From NCBI GenBank assembly GCA_023419175.1, contig JAEZYG010000069.1, positions 1 to 26,625 of the forward strand: a DNA stretch of 26,625 nt. The letters run 5' to 3'. The notes beneath the pieces are model-generated. The model saw only the letters and a program-made list of their open reading frames with translations, was not told the origin of the DNA and did no database searches. The translations under genes were made by a program, and so were the position numbers. The DNA comes from Actinomycetes bacterium. Its GTDB lineage: Bacteria > Actinomycetota > Actinomycetes > Propionibacteriales > Propionibacteriaceae. Shown in pieces: positions 15,428-24,153 of this stretch (within the stretch, counting starts at the first letter, position 1; every line of letters starts with the position of its first letter).

Positions 15428-17919
15428 GTCGCGGACGTCTTAAGATTTTCCTCGGCGCCGCTCCTGGCGTGGGGAAGACATATGCGATGCTCGCAGAAGC
15501 CCACCAGCTGATTTCTCAAGGGGTAGATGTCGTCATCGGAGTGATCGAAACTCACGGTAGGCGTGCGACTCAAAAGTTGGCTGTCGGCATAGAACATGTC
15601 GATATGCGCACGATCGATTATCGGGATTCATCCTATGCCGAGATGGATTGCCAACGCATTATCGATCGCAAGCCCGATGTTGTTTTGGTAGACGAATTAG
15701 CTCATTCCATTCCCGGTAGCGATCGGAAACGCTGGCATGATGTTCACACCCTTCTCGATGCCGGTATCGACGTCTTTTCTACAGTCAATATTCAACATTT
15801 GGAATCGCTCATTGACGTGGTCAAAGCGATCACTGGCCAGCTTCAACGTGAGGTGATCCCCGATCGCATTTTGCGAGAAGCCGACGATATCGAATTGGTA
15901 GATCTCAGCCCAGAAGCGTTAAGAACGCGTTTAGCTCAAGGCCTTATCTACTCCTCCGATAAGGTTGACGCCGCCTTGAGCAAATATTTCCGGGTCGGCA
16001 ATCTGATCGCATTGCGTGAACTGTCCTTGTTATGGCTTGCTGACCGAGTTGACGAAGGACTCGATCTATACCGTCAACAAGAGCGGATCGATCACGTCTG
16101 GCCGACCCGTGAGAGGGTTCTGGTGGCGGTGACAGGTGGGGTTGAATCGTCCACGTTGATACGCCGAGGTGCTCGTATCGCTGGCCGCAGCGCTGGACGT
16201 GAATTGCTGATCGTCCACGTTGTTGAACAGACAGGATTACGTCAATTCACCCACGAGAATTTGGAGAGCGCTCGTCGGCTTGCCGATTCCCTCAATGCCA
16301 GTTGGCATACGGTGGCAGGTGACGATATTGCGGCAAGCCTTCTCGATTTTGCCCGAACAGTGAATGCAACTCAGTTGGTGATCGGCACCTCTCGCTCTTC
16401 TCGTTGGCGACAGTTGATCCGTCCTTCTGTCCCCACCCGAATTCTGGCGGGATGTGGCGAAATCGACGTTCACATGGTTCGCCACGACGCTAAAGAACGC
16501 ATCTTCCATGCCCGTCCACGTTCCCTAAGTCGCCAAAGACGTCTGGGAGGCTGGATTGCCTCTATCGTCTTACCTGCGATTCTGTGCACTCTATTCACCT
16601 CTCTCAACCATACTGAGCTTCATTCATTAGCTTTTCTTTCCTTCCTTTCCTCGACAGTCTTCGTCGCTCTCATCGGTGGATGGTGGCCGGCGGCTTTCTC
16701 GGCGGTAATTGCAGCAGGTGTACTCAACTGGTTCTTCACTGAACCTCTCTACACCTTCACGATCAGCAAGGGCGATAACATCGTCGCCCTCATCATCTTC
16801 TGGATCGTGGCTGCCGCTGTCGCCATCGTCGTCGATAGAGCTGAAGCGACCACCTTAGAAGCTAAGAGATTGAGATCGCAATGGCTCGTTCTTTCCGATT
16901 TGGCGGGAACGGTCATCACCGATGGCCATGACCTGACAGCTCTCTTGGGACGTATGGCAGAAATTTTTGAGCAAAATTCCATCTGTCTTGTACGCACCGA
17001 TACCGACGATCCCCTTCAAGCTCATGTGGGAGATTCCATCGATCAGCATTCAGCCAGTTCGATTATCCATCTCGATGAGGTTACTCTCCTATTGATGGAC
17101 GGACGCATGCTCACCGTTGACGAGATGAGAATTCTTGACGTCTTCGGCAATCGTCTGCTCGCACTGCTCCATGAACGCGAGCTTCAAGCCACGAAGGATG
17201 AAGCTAAGCGCCTCAGCACAGCCAACGCTGTGCGCACCGCATTGTTGACCGCTGTCTCTCACGATTTGCGCACACCTCTCGCCGCTTTGAAAGCAGCAGT
17301 CTCCTCCTTGAGAATGACCGATGTCACCTTACCTGAGCAGATTCAACAAGAACTTATCGAGACCATCGACCTGTCTGCAGATCGGTTGAGCCATCTGATC
17401 AACAACCTGCTCGATATGAGCAGAATCCAATCTCATGCCATCGACATTCAACCTGTCCCCGTCTGTTTAGCCGATGTTGTCGGTTCTGCAATCAGCTCTC
17501 TTGATCCAGGGCATTGCCCATCGGATCTTGTCGTCAATATCGACGGCGCCTGCCCTGACGTCCTAGCTGACTACGGTCTTTTAGAACGTATCATCGCTAA
17601 TCTGATCGACAACGCCGCTAAATATGCCCCTGGAAAAGTCATCATCGATGCCGCTGCTGTTGATGATGAGGTGATCGTGCGCGTCATCGATTATGGGCCG
17701 GGAATCGAATCCTCTCGTCGCCAGCAGATATTCTTACCCTTTACCCGTTTTGACGATTCTGAATCTCGCACAGGGCTTGGTCTTGGGCTAGCTGTCGCCC
17801 AAGGACTTTGCGAAGCAATCGGCGCTCGTCTAGAAGCCGATGACACTCCTGGTGGCGGATTGACGATGTCGTTGAGTTTGAAACGAGGAGGAGACGATGA
17901 GCACCATCTTGATCGTTGA
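15424..17919 (+). CDS. kdpD: Potassium-sensing histidine kinase KdpD
   Basis: Membrane sensor kinase that activates KdpE when K+ is limiting or turgor changes. It is 831 aa with the full KdpD architecture. The N-terminal KdpD domain carries Walker A GAAPGVGKT (11-19) and a Walker-B-like VVLVDE (86-91) followed by HSIPGSDRKRW. A universal-stress-type domain lies around 235-360. Four membrane helices fall between about 377 and 475, then a GAF-like linker, then HisKA with SHDLRTPL (phospho-His613). The ATPase domain has NLIDNAAKYAP, DYGPGI and GLGLGLAVAQ. It starts at the ATGA overlap with kdpC, and its end overlaps kdpE by 23 bases, so the pair is translationally coupled. All catalytic motifs are intact. 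Confidence 0.96.
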   Translation: MSRGRLKIFLGAAPGVGKTYAMLAEAHQLISQGVDVVIGVIETHGRRATQKLAVGIEHVDMRTIDYRDSSYAEMDCQRIIDRKPDVVLVDELAHSIPGSDRKRWHDVHTLLDAGIDVFSTVNIQHLESLIDVVKAITGQLQREVIPDRILREADDIELVDLSPEALRTRLAQGLIYSSDKVDAALSKYFRVGNLIALRELSLLWLADRVDEGLDLYRQQERIDHVWPTRERVLVAVTGGVESSTLIRRGARIAGRSAGRELLIVHVVEQTGLRQFTHENLESARRLADSLNASWHTVAGDDIAASLLDFARTVNATQLVIGTSRSSRWRQLIRPSVPTRILAGCGEIDVHMVRHDAKERIFHARPRSLSRQRRLGGWIASIVLPAILCTLFTSLNHTELHSLAFLSFLSSTVFVALIGGWWPAAFSAVIAAGVLNWFFTEPLYTFTISKGDNIVALIIFWIVAAAVAIVVDRAEATTLEAKRLRSQWLVLSDLAGTVITDGHDLTALLGRMAEIFEQNSICLVRTDTDDPLQAHVGDSIDQHSASSIIHLDEVTLLLMDGRMLTVDEMRILDVFGNRLLALLHERELQATKDEAKRLSTANAVRTALLTAVSHDLRTPLAALKAAVSSLRMTDVTLPEQIQQELIETIDLSADRLSHLINNLLDMSRIQSHAIDIQPVPVCLADVVGSAISSLDPGHCPSDLVVNIDGACPDVLADYGLLERIIANLIDNAAKYAPGKVIIDAAAVDDEVIVRVIDYGPGIESSRRQQIFLPFTRFDDSESRTGLGLGLAVAQGLCEAIGARLEADDTPGGGLTMSLSLKRGGDDEHHLDR

Positions 17920-18595
17920 GGACGACCATGCGATTGCCCGCGCACTCTCTCTCAACCTAAAAGCTCGTGGATATGAGGTCTTAAGCGCCACACATGGCTG
18001 TCAAGCATTACGTCTCGCAGCTGATCACAGCGTCGATCTGATCTTTCTCGATCTCGGCTTACCCGATATGGACGGGCTCGACGTGATCGACGGGATCCGT
18101 GGATGGTCCGATATCCCTATCATCGTCGTCTCAGCTCGCCACGAAGCGGAATCGAAAATTGAAGCCCTAGATCGCGGAGCTGACGATTTCGTCACCAAAC
18201 CATTCTCTCTAGGTGAATTATTGGCTCGTCTACGGGCGGCTTTACGACGATCCAGCCCACGTGAAATCGAGCCGATCATCTCGATGGATAATCCTCCAGT
18301 GGTAATCGATCTGGTCAATAAGACGGTCACCCGCGATGGTAATGATGTCCATCTGACTCCTAATGAGTGGAAAATTGTCGAGCTGTTGGTGCGCAATCGC
18401 GGAGCATTGGTCTCTCATACAGAGATTCTCAGCAAAATCTGGGGCCCCCATTACGCCAAAGAGACGAACTATCTGCGCGTATATATGTCGCAGATTAGAC
18501 AAAAATTGGAAGTCGATTCCGCCCGTCCTCTCCATTTCCTCACAGAATTAGGGATGGGTTATCGCTTTGTTGACGATCAGGATCTGACACGTTGA
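17897..18595 (+). CDS. kdpE: Response regulator KdpE (OmpR family)
   Basis: DNA-binding activator of the kdp operon. It is 232 aa. The receiver domain has the acidic pocket ED9/D10, the phosphorylated Asp52 in FLDLGLPDMDG, switch Ser79 in VVSARHE and Lys101 in DFVTKPF. The C-terminal winged helix (about 135-228) ends with the family pattern NYLRVYMSQIRQKLE and ELGMGYRF. The start at 17897 has a strong GAGGAGGAG upstream, inside kdpD. The stop is ten bases from the converging era stop, with no clear terminator between. Placing the kinase and regulator last in the transport operon is typical for Kdp. Confidence 0.96.
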   Translation: MSTILIVEDDHAIARALSLNLKARGYEVLSATHGCQALRLAADHSVDLIFLDLGLPDMDGLDVIDGIRGWSDIPIIVVSARHEAESKIEALDRGADDFVTKPFSLGELLARLRAALRRSSPREIEPIISMDNPPVVIDLVNKTVTRDGNDVHLTPNEWKIVELLVRNRGALVSHTEILSKIWGPHYAKETNYLRVYMSQIRQKLEVDSARPLHFLTELGMGYRFVDDQDLTR

Positions 18596-18605
18596 AAACT
18601 CATTG

Positions 18606-19532
18606 TTAAAAACCTAGACGGTTAAGGTATTTGGGATCTCGTTGCCATTCTTTGAGAACTTTCACTTTCAGATCAAGGTGGACAGGAGTTCCAAGGAGAG
18701 CTTGAATCTGTTGGCGAGCATTGCTTCCAATCTCTTTAATCCTCGATCCTTTATGCCCGATGACAATACCTTTTTGTGAATTCCTCTCAACGATCATCGA
18801 GGCATAAATATCGAGAAGGGGACGATCCTCGCGGCGTCCAGGACGCAAGCCCATCTCGTCGATCTCCACTGCGATGGAATGAGGCAATTCATCGCGGACA
18901 TCTTCCAAAGCAGCCTCTCGAATCAGCTCGGCTACCAAGGTCTCCGAGGGCTCATCGGTCAATTCTCCATCGGGATACCATGCAGGCCCTGGCTCCAGAT
19001 GGGAGACCAAGACATCGGCCACTTCATCTACCTGGTCACCGTAAAGAGGCGAGCAGGGGACGATCTCTTTCCACTCGATTCCCAACTTTTCTTGGAGCTG
19101 ATCGATCTTTATCAAATGCTGAGCCATTTTATCGGCAGTGACCAGATCTGATTTCGTCGCAAGGGCGATCAAAATCGGACGCTCTTCTAAGGCAGCAATC
19201 TGACGGACGAGAAATTCATCTCCTGGTCCAATCGTCTGGTTAGCAGGAAAGGCTACCGCTATCACATCGACTTGCGACCATGTTTCATACACCAAATCGT
19301 TGAGACGCTCTTGGAGCAAGGAACGCGGACGCGATAGACCAGGTGTATCGATGAGGACAAGCTGGGCGTCCTGGCGACTGATGATGCCGCGCACCGCATG
19401 GCGAGTGGTCTGCGGTTTCGATGAGGTGATCGCCACTTTTTGCCCTACCAGGGCGTTGGTCAGTGTTGATTTTCCCGCATTGGGTCGCCCGACAAAGCAG
19501 GCGAATCCGGAACGAAAAACTGTCTCACTCAT
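18606..19532 (-). CDS. era: GTPase Era
   Basis: Essential small GTPase that binds 16S rRNA and helps 30S subunit maturation. It is 308 aa. GTPase motifs: G1 GRPNAGKST, G2 within SKPQTTRHAVRG, G3 DTPGLSRPRS, and G4 TKSD in place of the usual NKxD (the actinobacterial form). The C-terminal KH domain carries VIGHKGSRIKEIGSNARQQI. It ends with KYLNRLGF, as is typical. The ATG at 19532 overlaps the end of the upstream CBS-domain gene by eight bases. The conserved order phoH - ybeY - corC - era is kept, but the genes that normally follow (recO and uppS) are separated from it by the kdp block. Confidence 0.96.
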   Translation of the reverse strand: MSETVFRSGFACFVGRPNAGKSTLTNALVGQKVAITSSKPQTTRHAVRGIISRQDAQLVLIDTPGLSRPRSLLQERLNDLVYETWSQVDVIAVAFPANQTIGPGDEFLVRQIAALEERPILIALATKSDLVTADKMAQHLIKIDQLQEKLGIEWKEIVPCSPLYGDQVDEVADVLVSHLEPGPAWYPDGELTDEPSETLVAELIREAALEDVRDELPHSIAVEIDEMGLRPGRREDRPLLDIYASMIVERNSQKGIVIGHKGSRIKEIGSNARQQIQALLGTPVHLDLKVKVLKEWQRDPKYLNRLGF

Positions 19533-20796
19533 CGTCTTCTCCTTGGTTATCGATACTCTCGTCTACTTTGCGAACGATCACGGTATCGATCTGGTGACGC
19601 CGGGAGGTGGAATTTTCCGCTGTGATCTCCAAGCCATTCCACAGGATCTGAGATCCTTTGATCGGCACCATATTCAACTGTTTTGCCAGCAATCCTCCGA
19701 CGGTTTCAACATCTTCATCGTCGAGTTCAGCTCCGAAAAGATCTCCCATATCGTCAACGGACATACGCGCTGAGATACGCCAGGTCATTGCATCGATCTG
19801 TTCAGCCATATCGGGATCGGAGTCGTATTCATCGGTGATCTCACCTACGATCTCCTCGACAAGGTCTTCGATAGTGGCAATTCCAGCCATGCCGCCGAAT
19901 TCATCGATGATGATAACCATATGGTGACGGGTCTTTTGCATCTGCTTCATCAAATCGTCCACGGCTTTAGAATCGGGGACAAAAGAGGCAGGTCTCATAA
20001 TCGATTCGATCGTCTCGATACGATCAGCTTCGGGATTGTCATAGACTCGCTGGCTGAGATCTTTCAGATAGACGATACCGACGACATTATCGATATTTTG
20101 ATCGACGACAGGAATCCTGCTGAACCCCGAGCGTAAACATAGGGAAAGCCCTTGTCTCAGTGTTTTCGACTGATCGATATAGACGACATCGGTACGTGGA
20201 ACCATGAGCTGACGGACAAGTGTCTCTCCGAGTTCAAAGACGGAATTGATCATCTCGCGTTCACCTTCGGAGGCTTCGGCGATCTTTTCCGCCTCATAGC
20301 TAAACGGCCCATCGGTGAAACCTTGTCCAGGAGTGAGCAGATTACCCAACCAGATCATCAATTGGGAGATCGGCCATAGAAGAAAGGAGATGATGCTCAC
20401 TACAGGAGCCGAGGCGATAGCGAGAGATTCGGCATGTTGATAGCCTAAGGTCTTCGGCGCTACCCCCCATGCGATGAAAGAGACAGCGATCATGATGAGG
20501 ATCGCTATGCATAATTGCACGGTGAAGCTATCGACGTGTTCTACCAAGATGAAGGTGACAAAGACGGTAGCGCAGACCTCACAGATCACGCGGAAAAGCA
20601 TCGATGCCGTCATCGTAGGAGCTGGGTCATCGATGATCGTTTTGACCTGCTGGGCAGAGCGCATTCCATCTGCGACCATCCGTTCAGCTCTCATGGGGCT
20701 AATCGCAGCCCACGCGGTTTCTACCGCTGTCATGATGGCGGCAAGGACTGCGCAGATCAAAGCAGCGCTGAGGATCATCCAACTGTGCACGCTCAT
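19525..20796 (-). CDS. CNNM/CBS-domain membrane protein (HlyC/CorC family)
   Basis: Integral membrane protein linked in this family to divalent cation (Mg2+, Co2+) export. It is 423 aa from the chosen start. It has an N-terminal CNNM domain with three or four membrane helices (first around MILSAALICAVLAAIMTAVE), a CBS pair around 190-320 (VPRTDVVYIDQ and IEDLVEEIVGEITDEYD), and a C-terminal CorC_HlyC domain (about 345-415, with TVGGLLAKQLNMVPIKG). The frame extends eight codons further to a GTG at 20820, but its only GGAG is too close. The ATG at 20796 forms an ATGA overlap with the ybeY stop and gives the natural signal-like start. The name hemolysin in databases is historical. It lies between ybeY and era, its conserved place. 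Confidence 0.9.
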   Translation of the reverse strand: MSVHSWMILSAALICAVLAAIMTAVETAWAAISPMRAERMVADGMRSAQQVKTIIDDPAPTMTASMLFRVICEVCATVFVTFILVEHVDSFTVQLCIAILIMIAVSFIAWGVAPKTLGYQHAESLAIASAPVVSIISFLLWPISQLMIWLGNLLTPGQGFTDGPFSYEAEKIAEASEGEREMINSVFELGETLVRQLMVPRTDVVYIDQSKTLRQGLSLCLRSGFSRIPVVDQNIDNVVGIVYLKDLSQRVYDNPEADRIETIESIMRPASFVPDSKAVDDLMKQMQKTRHHMVIIIDEFGGMAGIATIEDLVEEIVGEITDEYDSDPDMAEQIDAMTWRISARMSVDDMGDLFGAELDDEDVETVGGLLAKQLNMVPIKGSQILWNGLEITAENSTSRRHQIDTVIVRKVDESIDNQGEDDE

Positions 20797-21251
20797 CGTT
20801 TGGCTTTCTGACGTTTCCACTCCGCAATAATGCGGTCGTTGAGGGAGAACATCACCTCTTTTTCTTCTGGCTCAGCATGGTCGTGACCGAGCAGATGAAG
20901 TAATCCGTGAATCAATAGATATTCGATTTCTTCATCGGGTTGACGTCCATTTTCAGGGGCTTGAGCAGAGGTGAATTGAGGGCAGATGACGATATCTCCA
21001 AGAATTCCTCGTGGCATGGGCATTCCTGGTTGGCCAGAACGAAGTTCATCCATGGGGAAACTCATCACATCCGTAGGGCCTTCTAAACCCATGAAGCGCA
21101 TGTGATAATCCGCCATGACCGTGGGATCTACCAAGATGATAGACAGGTCCGCTTGGGGATGAATACGCAACTGTTCGAGGGCGAATCGTGCCAATTGGAC
21201 GAGAGCCAATTCATCTACGACATCGTGAGATTCATTAGAAATGTCGATCAT
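20793..21251 (-). CDS. ybeY: Endoribonuclease YbeY
   Basis: Metal-dependent RNase involved in 16S rRNA 3' end maturation and ribosome quality control. It is 152 aa. The zinc-binding signature HGLLHLLGHDH supplies His115, His119 and His125. The family motif TDVMSFPMDE and LGDIVICP precede it. The ATG at 21251 overlaps the phoH stop (ATGA) and the stop overlaps the next gene in the same way, so three genes are tightly coupled. Era, two genes downstream, is a known functional partner of YbeY. Confidence 0.96.
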   Translation of the reverse strand: MIDISNESHDVVDELALVQLARFALEQLRIHPQADLSIILVDPTVMADYHMRFMGLEGPTDVMSFPMDELRSGQPGMPMPRGILGDIVICPQFTSAQAPENGRQPDEEIEYLLIHGLLHLLGHDHAEPEEKEVMFSLNDRIIAEWKRQKAKR

Positions 21252-22276
21252 CTATATCCTCGCGATCGTGTGGAAGCGCTGAGATCGCTATCGCCATAGC
21301 GGTCATAGGCTGCGACGATATCCCCCACTAAAGAATGGCGAACAACATCGCGATTATTCAAAAGAATAAATGAAATATCGTTAATGTCACTTAAAATATT
21401 TCGAACAACTTTCAATCCGCTCATCACTCCCCCAGGGAGATCCACTTGAGTGATATCCCCAGTGATGACCATTTTGGATCCAAATCCAAGACGGGTAAGA
21501 AACATTTTCATCTGTTCAGGCGAGGTATTTTGAGCCTCATCCAAAATGATGAAAGCGTCATTGAGTGTGCGTCCACGCATATAGGCAAGAGGTGCTACTT
21601 CAATCACGCCGTTGGTGAGCAACTTGGGAACTGAATCCGCATCGACCATATCGTGTAAAGCATCGTAGAGAGGACGCAGATAGGGGTCGATCTTGTCATT
21701 TAATGTGCCGGGAAGGAAACCTAACCTTTCCCCTGCTTCAATCGCTGGTCTGGTCAAGATGATACGACTGACCTGTTTAGCTTGGAGAGCTTGAACTGCT
21801 TTGGCCATCGCCAGATAGGTCTTTCCCGTTCCAGCAGGACCTATTCCGAAGGTGATGGTGTGCTGATCGATTGAATCCACATAGTATTTCTGGTTGAGAG
21901 TCTGCGGACGGATCGTCTTACCTCGTCTGGACAAAATATTATGGGTCAGCACATCGGAGGCAGGCATTTGATCATCAGCTGTCATAGCGACAACTCGTTT
22001 AACGCTTTCCTCATCAAGTCCTTGTCCAGTTCGTACGATCGTGATCAGCTCGCCGATAACCCGAGCTGCAAAATCGGTATCTATACGACTTCCCGTGAGA
22101 ATGACGCGATTCCCCCGCACCAAAAGATCGGCTTTGAGATGACTCTCAAGAATACTCAGATGGACATCGCCTGGCCCCCATAGACGCACAGGATCGATCG
22201 ATGAAGGAAGCTCTATCTCGCGATAGTCCGTTACTGTTTTTTCACTGCTATCAGAGTCGTTATCGACGGTATTCAG
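21248..22276 (-). CDS. phoH: PhoH-like ATPase, probably starting at a non-standard codon
   Basis: Cytoplasmic P-loop ATPase of the PhoH/YbeZ family, working near YbeY in RNA metabolism. The ATPase domain shows Walker A GIGPAGTGKTYLAMA and Walker B FIILDEAQNTSPEQMKMFLTR. With the first canonical start (GTG at 22189) the protein has 313 aa but cuts into the conserved N-terminal region: the upstream codons read ELPSSIDPVRLWGPGDVHLS, matching the usual PhoH start, and that GTG has no ribosome-binding site. The frame stays open to a TGA about 50 bases further up, but contains no ATG, GTG or TTG. A CTG at 22276, preceded by AGAGGAAGG six bases away, gives 342 aa, the usual family length; an ATT at 22279 is the alternative. 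The gene itself is certain, the start codon is inferred. Confidence 0.9.
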   Translation of the reverse strand: MNTVDNDSDSSEKTVTDYREIELPSSIDPVRLWGPGDVHLSILESHLKADLLVRGNRVILTGSRIDTDFAARVIGELITIVRTGQGLDEESVKRVVAMTADDQMPASDVLTHNILSRRGKTIRPQTLNQKYYVDSIDQHTITFGIGPAGTGKTYLAMAKAVQALQAKQVSRIILTRPAIEAGERLGFLPGTLNDKIDPYLRPLYDALHDMVDADSVPKLLTNGVIEVAPLAYMRGRTLNDAFIILDEAQNTSPEQMKMFLTRLGFGSKMVITGDITQVDLPGGVMSGLKVVRNILSDINDISFILLNNRDVVRHSLVGDIVAAYDRYGDSDLSASTRSRGYR

Positions 22277-22282
22277 AATGAA

Positions 22283-22291
22283 CCTTCCTCT
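22283..22291 (-). promoter_or_regulatory. Ribosome-binding site pointing to a CTG start for phoH
   Basis: On the minus strand this reads AGAGGAAGG, followed after six bases by CTG (22276-22274). No ATG, GTG or TTG lies at a suitable distance in the phoH frame, so this site decides the start. Confidence 0.6.
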
Positions 22292-22305
22292 AGGTTGATA
22301 CGCTC

Positions 22306-22311
22306 ATTTTA
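22306..22311 (-). promoter_or_regulatory. Possible -10 element for phoH
   Basis: TAAAAT on the minus strand, about 30 bases before the presumed CTG start. It is a good -10 match, but no clear -35 was found, so a separate promoter for phoH-ybeY-corC-era is only a suggestion. Confidence 0.3.
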
Positions 22312-22328
22312 GCGCTCTTTGAGAAACT

Positions 22329-22775
22329 TCATCTATCGTCATCATCCGATGCCAAATCATCCTCATTGATGATGTGCATCGCCGCCTCTTCAGCGCTGGC
22401 AGCTCCTCCATCGATACCGACATCATCAGCTGTCGCTTGACCTTGTTCCCCGGGACGTCCGCTTAAACGTCCAGCTCGCTGAGAACCGACTTGACGGCGT
22501 TCTTTCAGCGGATTCCATGCTCCTTCCAAGGTGTCCTTATTCTCTGATTCCTCTTGAGCAAGACGCTGATCGAGGCTTTCACCTTGACGCATCTCGGCGG
22601 CGGTATTGCCGTAGCCTTGGGCAGGCGACCAGTGATCGGGGGCGATATATCCCTCGTCTAGCGGGTCTGCTACTCCGCGGTCGATCAGGGTGTCGGAAGG
22701 ACTCATCTGATCGAGTTGTTCCGATCCATCTGGCATATAGTGTTCTCCCATATCAAAAGTCTGCCACGTTGACAT
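22329..22775 (-). CDS. DUF5709 family protein (actinobacterial, function unknown)
   Basis: A soluble, acidic, low-complexity-rich protein of 148 aa with no membrane segment or signal peptide. It carries the DUF5709 pattern SDTLIDRGVADPLDEGY, then a GESLDQRLAQEE stretch and a C-terminal acidic tail (EDDLASDDDDR). The middle (about 85-110) is rich in Arg, Gly and Gln. The family is confined largely to actinobacteria and has no known biochemical role. It sits 33 bases after tgt and about 50 bases before phoH on the same strand, so it may share their transcript. The pattern of conserved DTLxDRGVxDPLDEGY is seen directly; family naming is from memory. Confidence 0.8.
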   Translation of the reverse strand: MSTWQTFDMGEHYMPDGSEQLDQMSPSDTLIDRGVADPLDEGYIAPDHWSPAQGYGNTAAEMRQGESLDQRLAQEESENKDTLEGAWNPLKERRQVGSQRAGRLSGRPGEQGQATADDVGIDGGAASAEEAAMHIINEDDLASDDDDR

Positions 22776-22808
22776 CGATCAGGAGAGCAGTTCACCAAAT
22801 TCGTCACC

Positions 22809-24146
22809 TCATTGTTCGCGATGATGTTCAGCTTTCTGCTCAGCATTGCGTCTGAGCTTCGCCTCATTCTTTCCCCGAGGACGTTTTTGTGGCTGAGCCT
22901 GAGGCAAGCCTTTACGGGCGTAGAAACGCCCCAAAGTCTCAGTACGACAGGCATCGAAATCTCCGTCTTTCATCGCTTGACGGATCGTATCGACCAGACG
23001 AATCGTCCACCGTTCGTTATGGATCGTTGCCAAGGTGGCGGATAAAATCTCTTTGGCTTTGAACAGATGATGCAAATAAGCGCGCGTATAGTGCGTGCAG
23101 GTATAGCAGTCACAGCCTTCTTCTAAAGGAGAAAAATCCCACCGATTTGCCGCTGTGGTGACGTTATAGCGTCCATCAGCTGTATAGATAGCGGCATTAC
23201 GTGCCACACGGCTGGGATTGACGCAATCAAAAGTATCTGCCCCAGCTTCAATACCTGCGAAAAGGTCATCTGGCTCACTGATCCCCAAGAGATGACGTGG
23301 ACGATCGACAGGTAATTCATCGCTACACCACGAAACGATCTGTCCAAGCTTTTCTTTCTCGATCGCTCCACCGATTCCATAGCCGTCAAAATGCCACCCA
23401 TCCGATTCGGTAGCTACCAAACCACGCGCTGCCTGACGGCGCAAATCTTCATATTGAGCACCTTGAACAACCCCGAAAAGAGCCTGGTAGGGGCGATGCT
23501 TTCTTTCCAAGGTGAGACGTCGATGCTCATCGAGACAGCGTTGCGCCCAGCGCTGTGTGCGTTCGACGCTGGATTCTTGATAACGACGAGTGTTGAGCAA
23601 GGTGGTCAGCTCATCGAAAGCGAAGATGATATCGGCCCCTAGACGATGCTGAACTTGCATACTCACTTCTGGAGTAAAACGGTGTTTTGACCCGTTAATT
23701 GGGCTGGTAAACCATACCCCATCTTCATCGACATGAGCTTGGCGAGTTTTACCTTCTGCGATTACATCATCGTTTTGTAAACCTGTCACATCCATGGCGA
23801 GAACTTTTTTAAAACCGGCTCCTAGACTCATCACCTGGAAACCGCCAGAATCGGTAAACGTCGGCCCTGACCAATTCATGAAAGCACCGATCCCTCCAGC
23901 GGCATCGACAAGATCGGGGCCTGGTTGCAAGTAAAGGTGAAAAGCATTTCCCAAGACGGCCTGTCCGCCAGCTTGTTCAATCTGTTCGGGTAGAACCGCT
24001 TTCACATTGGCTTTCGTTCCTACGACGATGAACGCTGGTGTTTCGATATCCCCATGAGGTGTGTGAATGACTCCTGTACGCCCATGGCGACTATCGAGAT
24101 GAGAGGTGATATCGAAAGTGAAATCTGACGGATCTGGACTGGTCAC
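22809..24146 (-). CDS. tgt: Queuine tRNA-guanine transglycosylase
   Basis: Exchanges guanine-34 in GUN-anticodon tRNAs for a queuosine precursor base. It is 445 aa from the chosen start. The TIM barrel shows TFTDSGGFQVMS with Asp99, FDELTT, GYGIGGAIEKE, and the nucleophile region FDCVNPSRVARNAAIY. The zinc site is CDCYTC followed by a distal His. It ends in a basic extension (RPRGKNEAKLRRNAEQK) not seen in the shorter E. coli enzyme. GYGIGG with LGISEPDDLF is the actinobacterial subtype. The frame runs 23 codons further to 24215, but that overlaps tatC and has no ribosome-binding site. The GTG at 24146 follows GAGGG closely and lies seven bases after the tatC stop. Confidence 0.94.
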   Translation of the reverse strand: MTSPDPSDFTFDITSHLDSRHGRTGVIHTPHGDIETPAFIVVGTKANVKAVLPEQIEQAGGQAVLGNAFHLYLQPGPDLVDAAGGIGAFMNWSGPTFTDSGGFQVMSLGAGFKKVLAMDVTGLQNDDVIAEGKTRQAHVDEDGVWFTSPINGSKHRFTPEVSMQVQHRLGADIIFAFDELTTLLNTRRYQESSVERTQRWAQRCLDEHRRLTLERKHRPYQALFGVVQGAQYEDLRRQAARGLVATESDGWHFDGYGIGGAIEKEKLGQIVSWCSDELPVDRPRHLLGISEPDDLFAGIEAGADTFDCVNPSRVARNAAIYTADGRYNVTTAANRWDFSPLEEGCDCYTCTHYTRAYLHHLFKAKEILSATLATIHNERWTIRLVDTIRQAMKDGDFDACRTETLGRFYARKGLPQAQPQKRPRGKNEAKLRRNAEQKAEHHREQ

Positions 24147-24153
24147 ATTGCCC

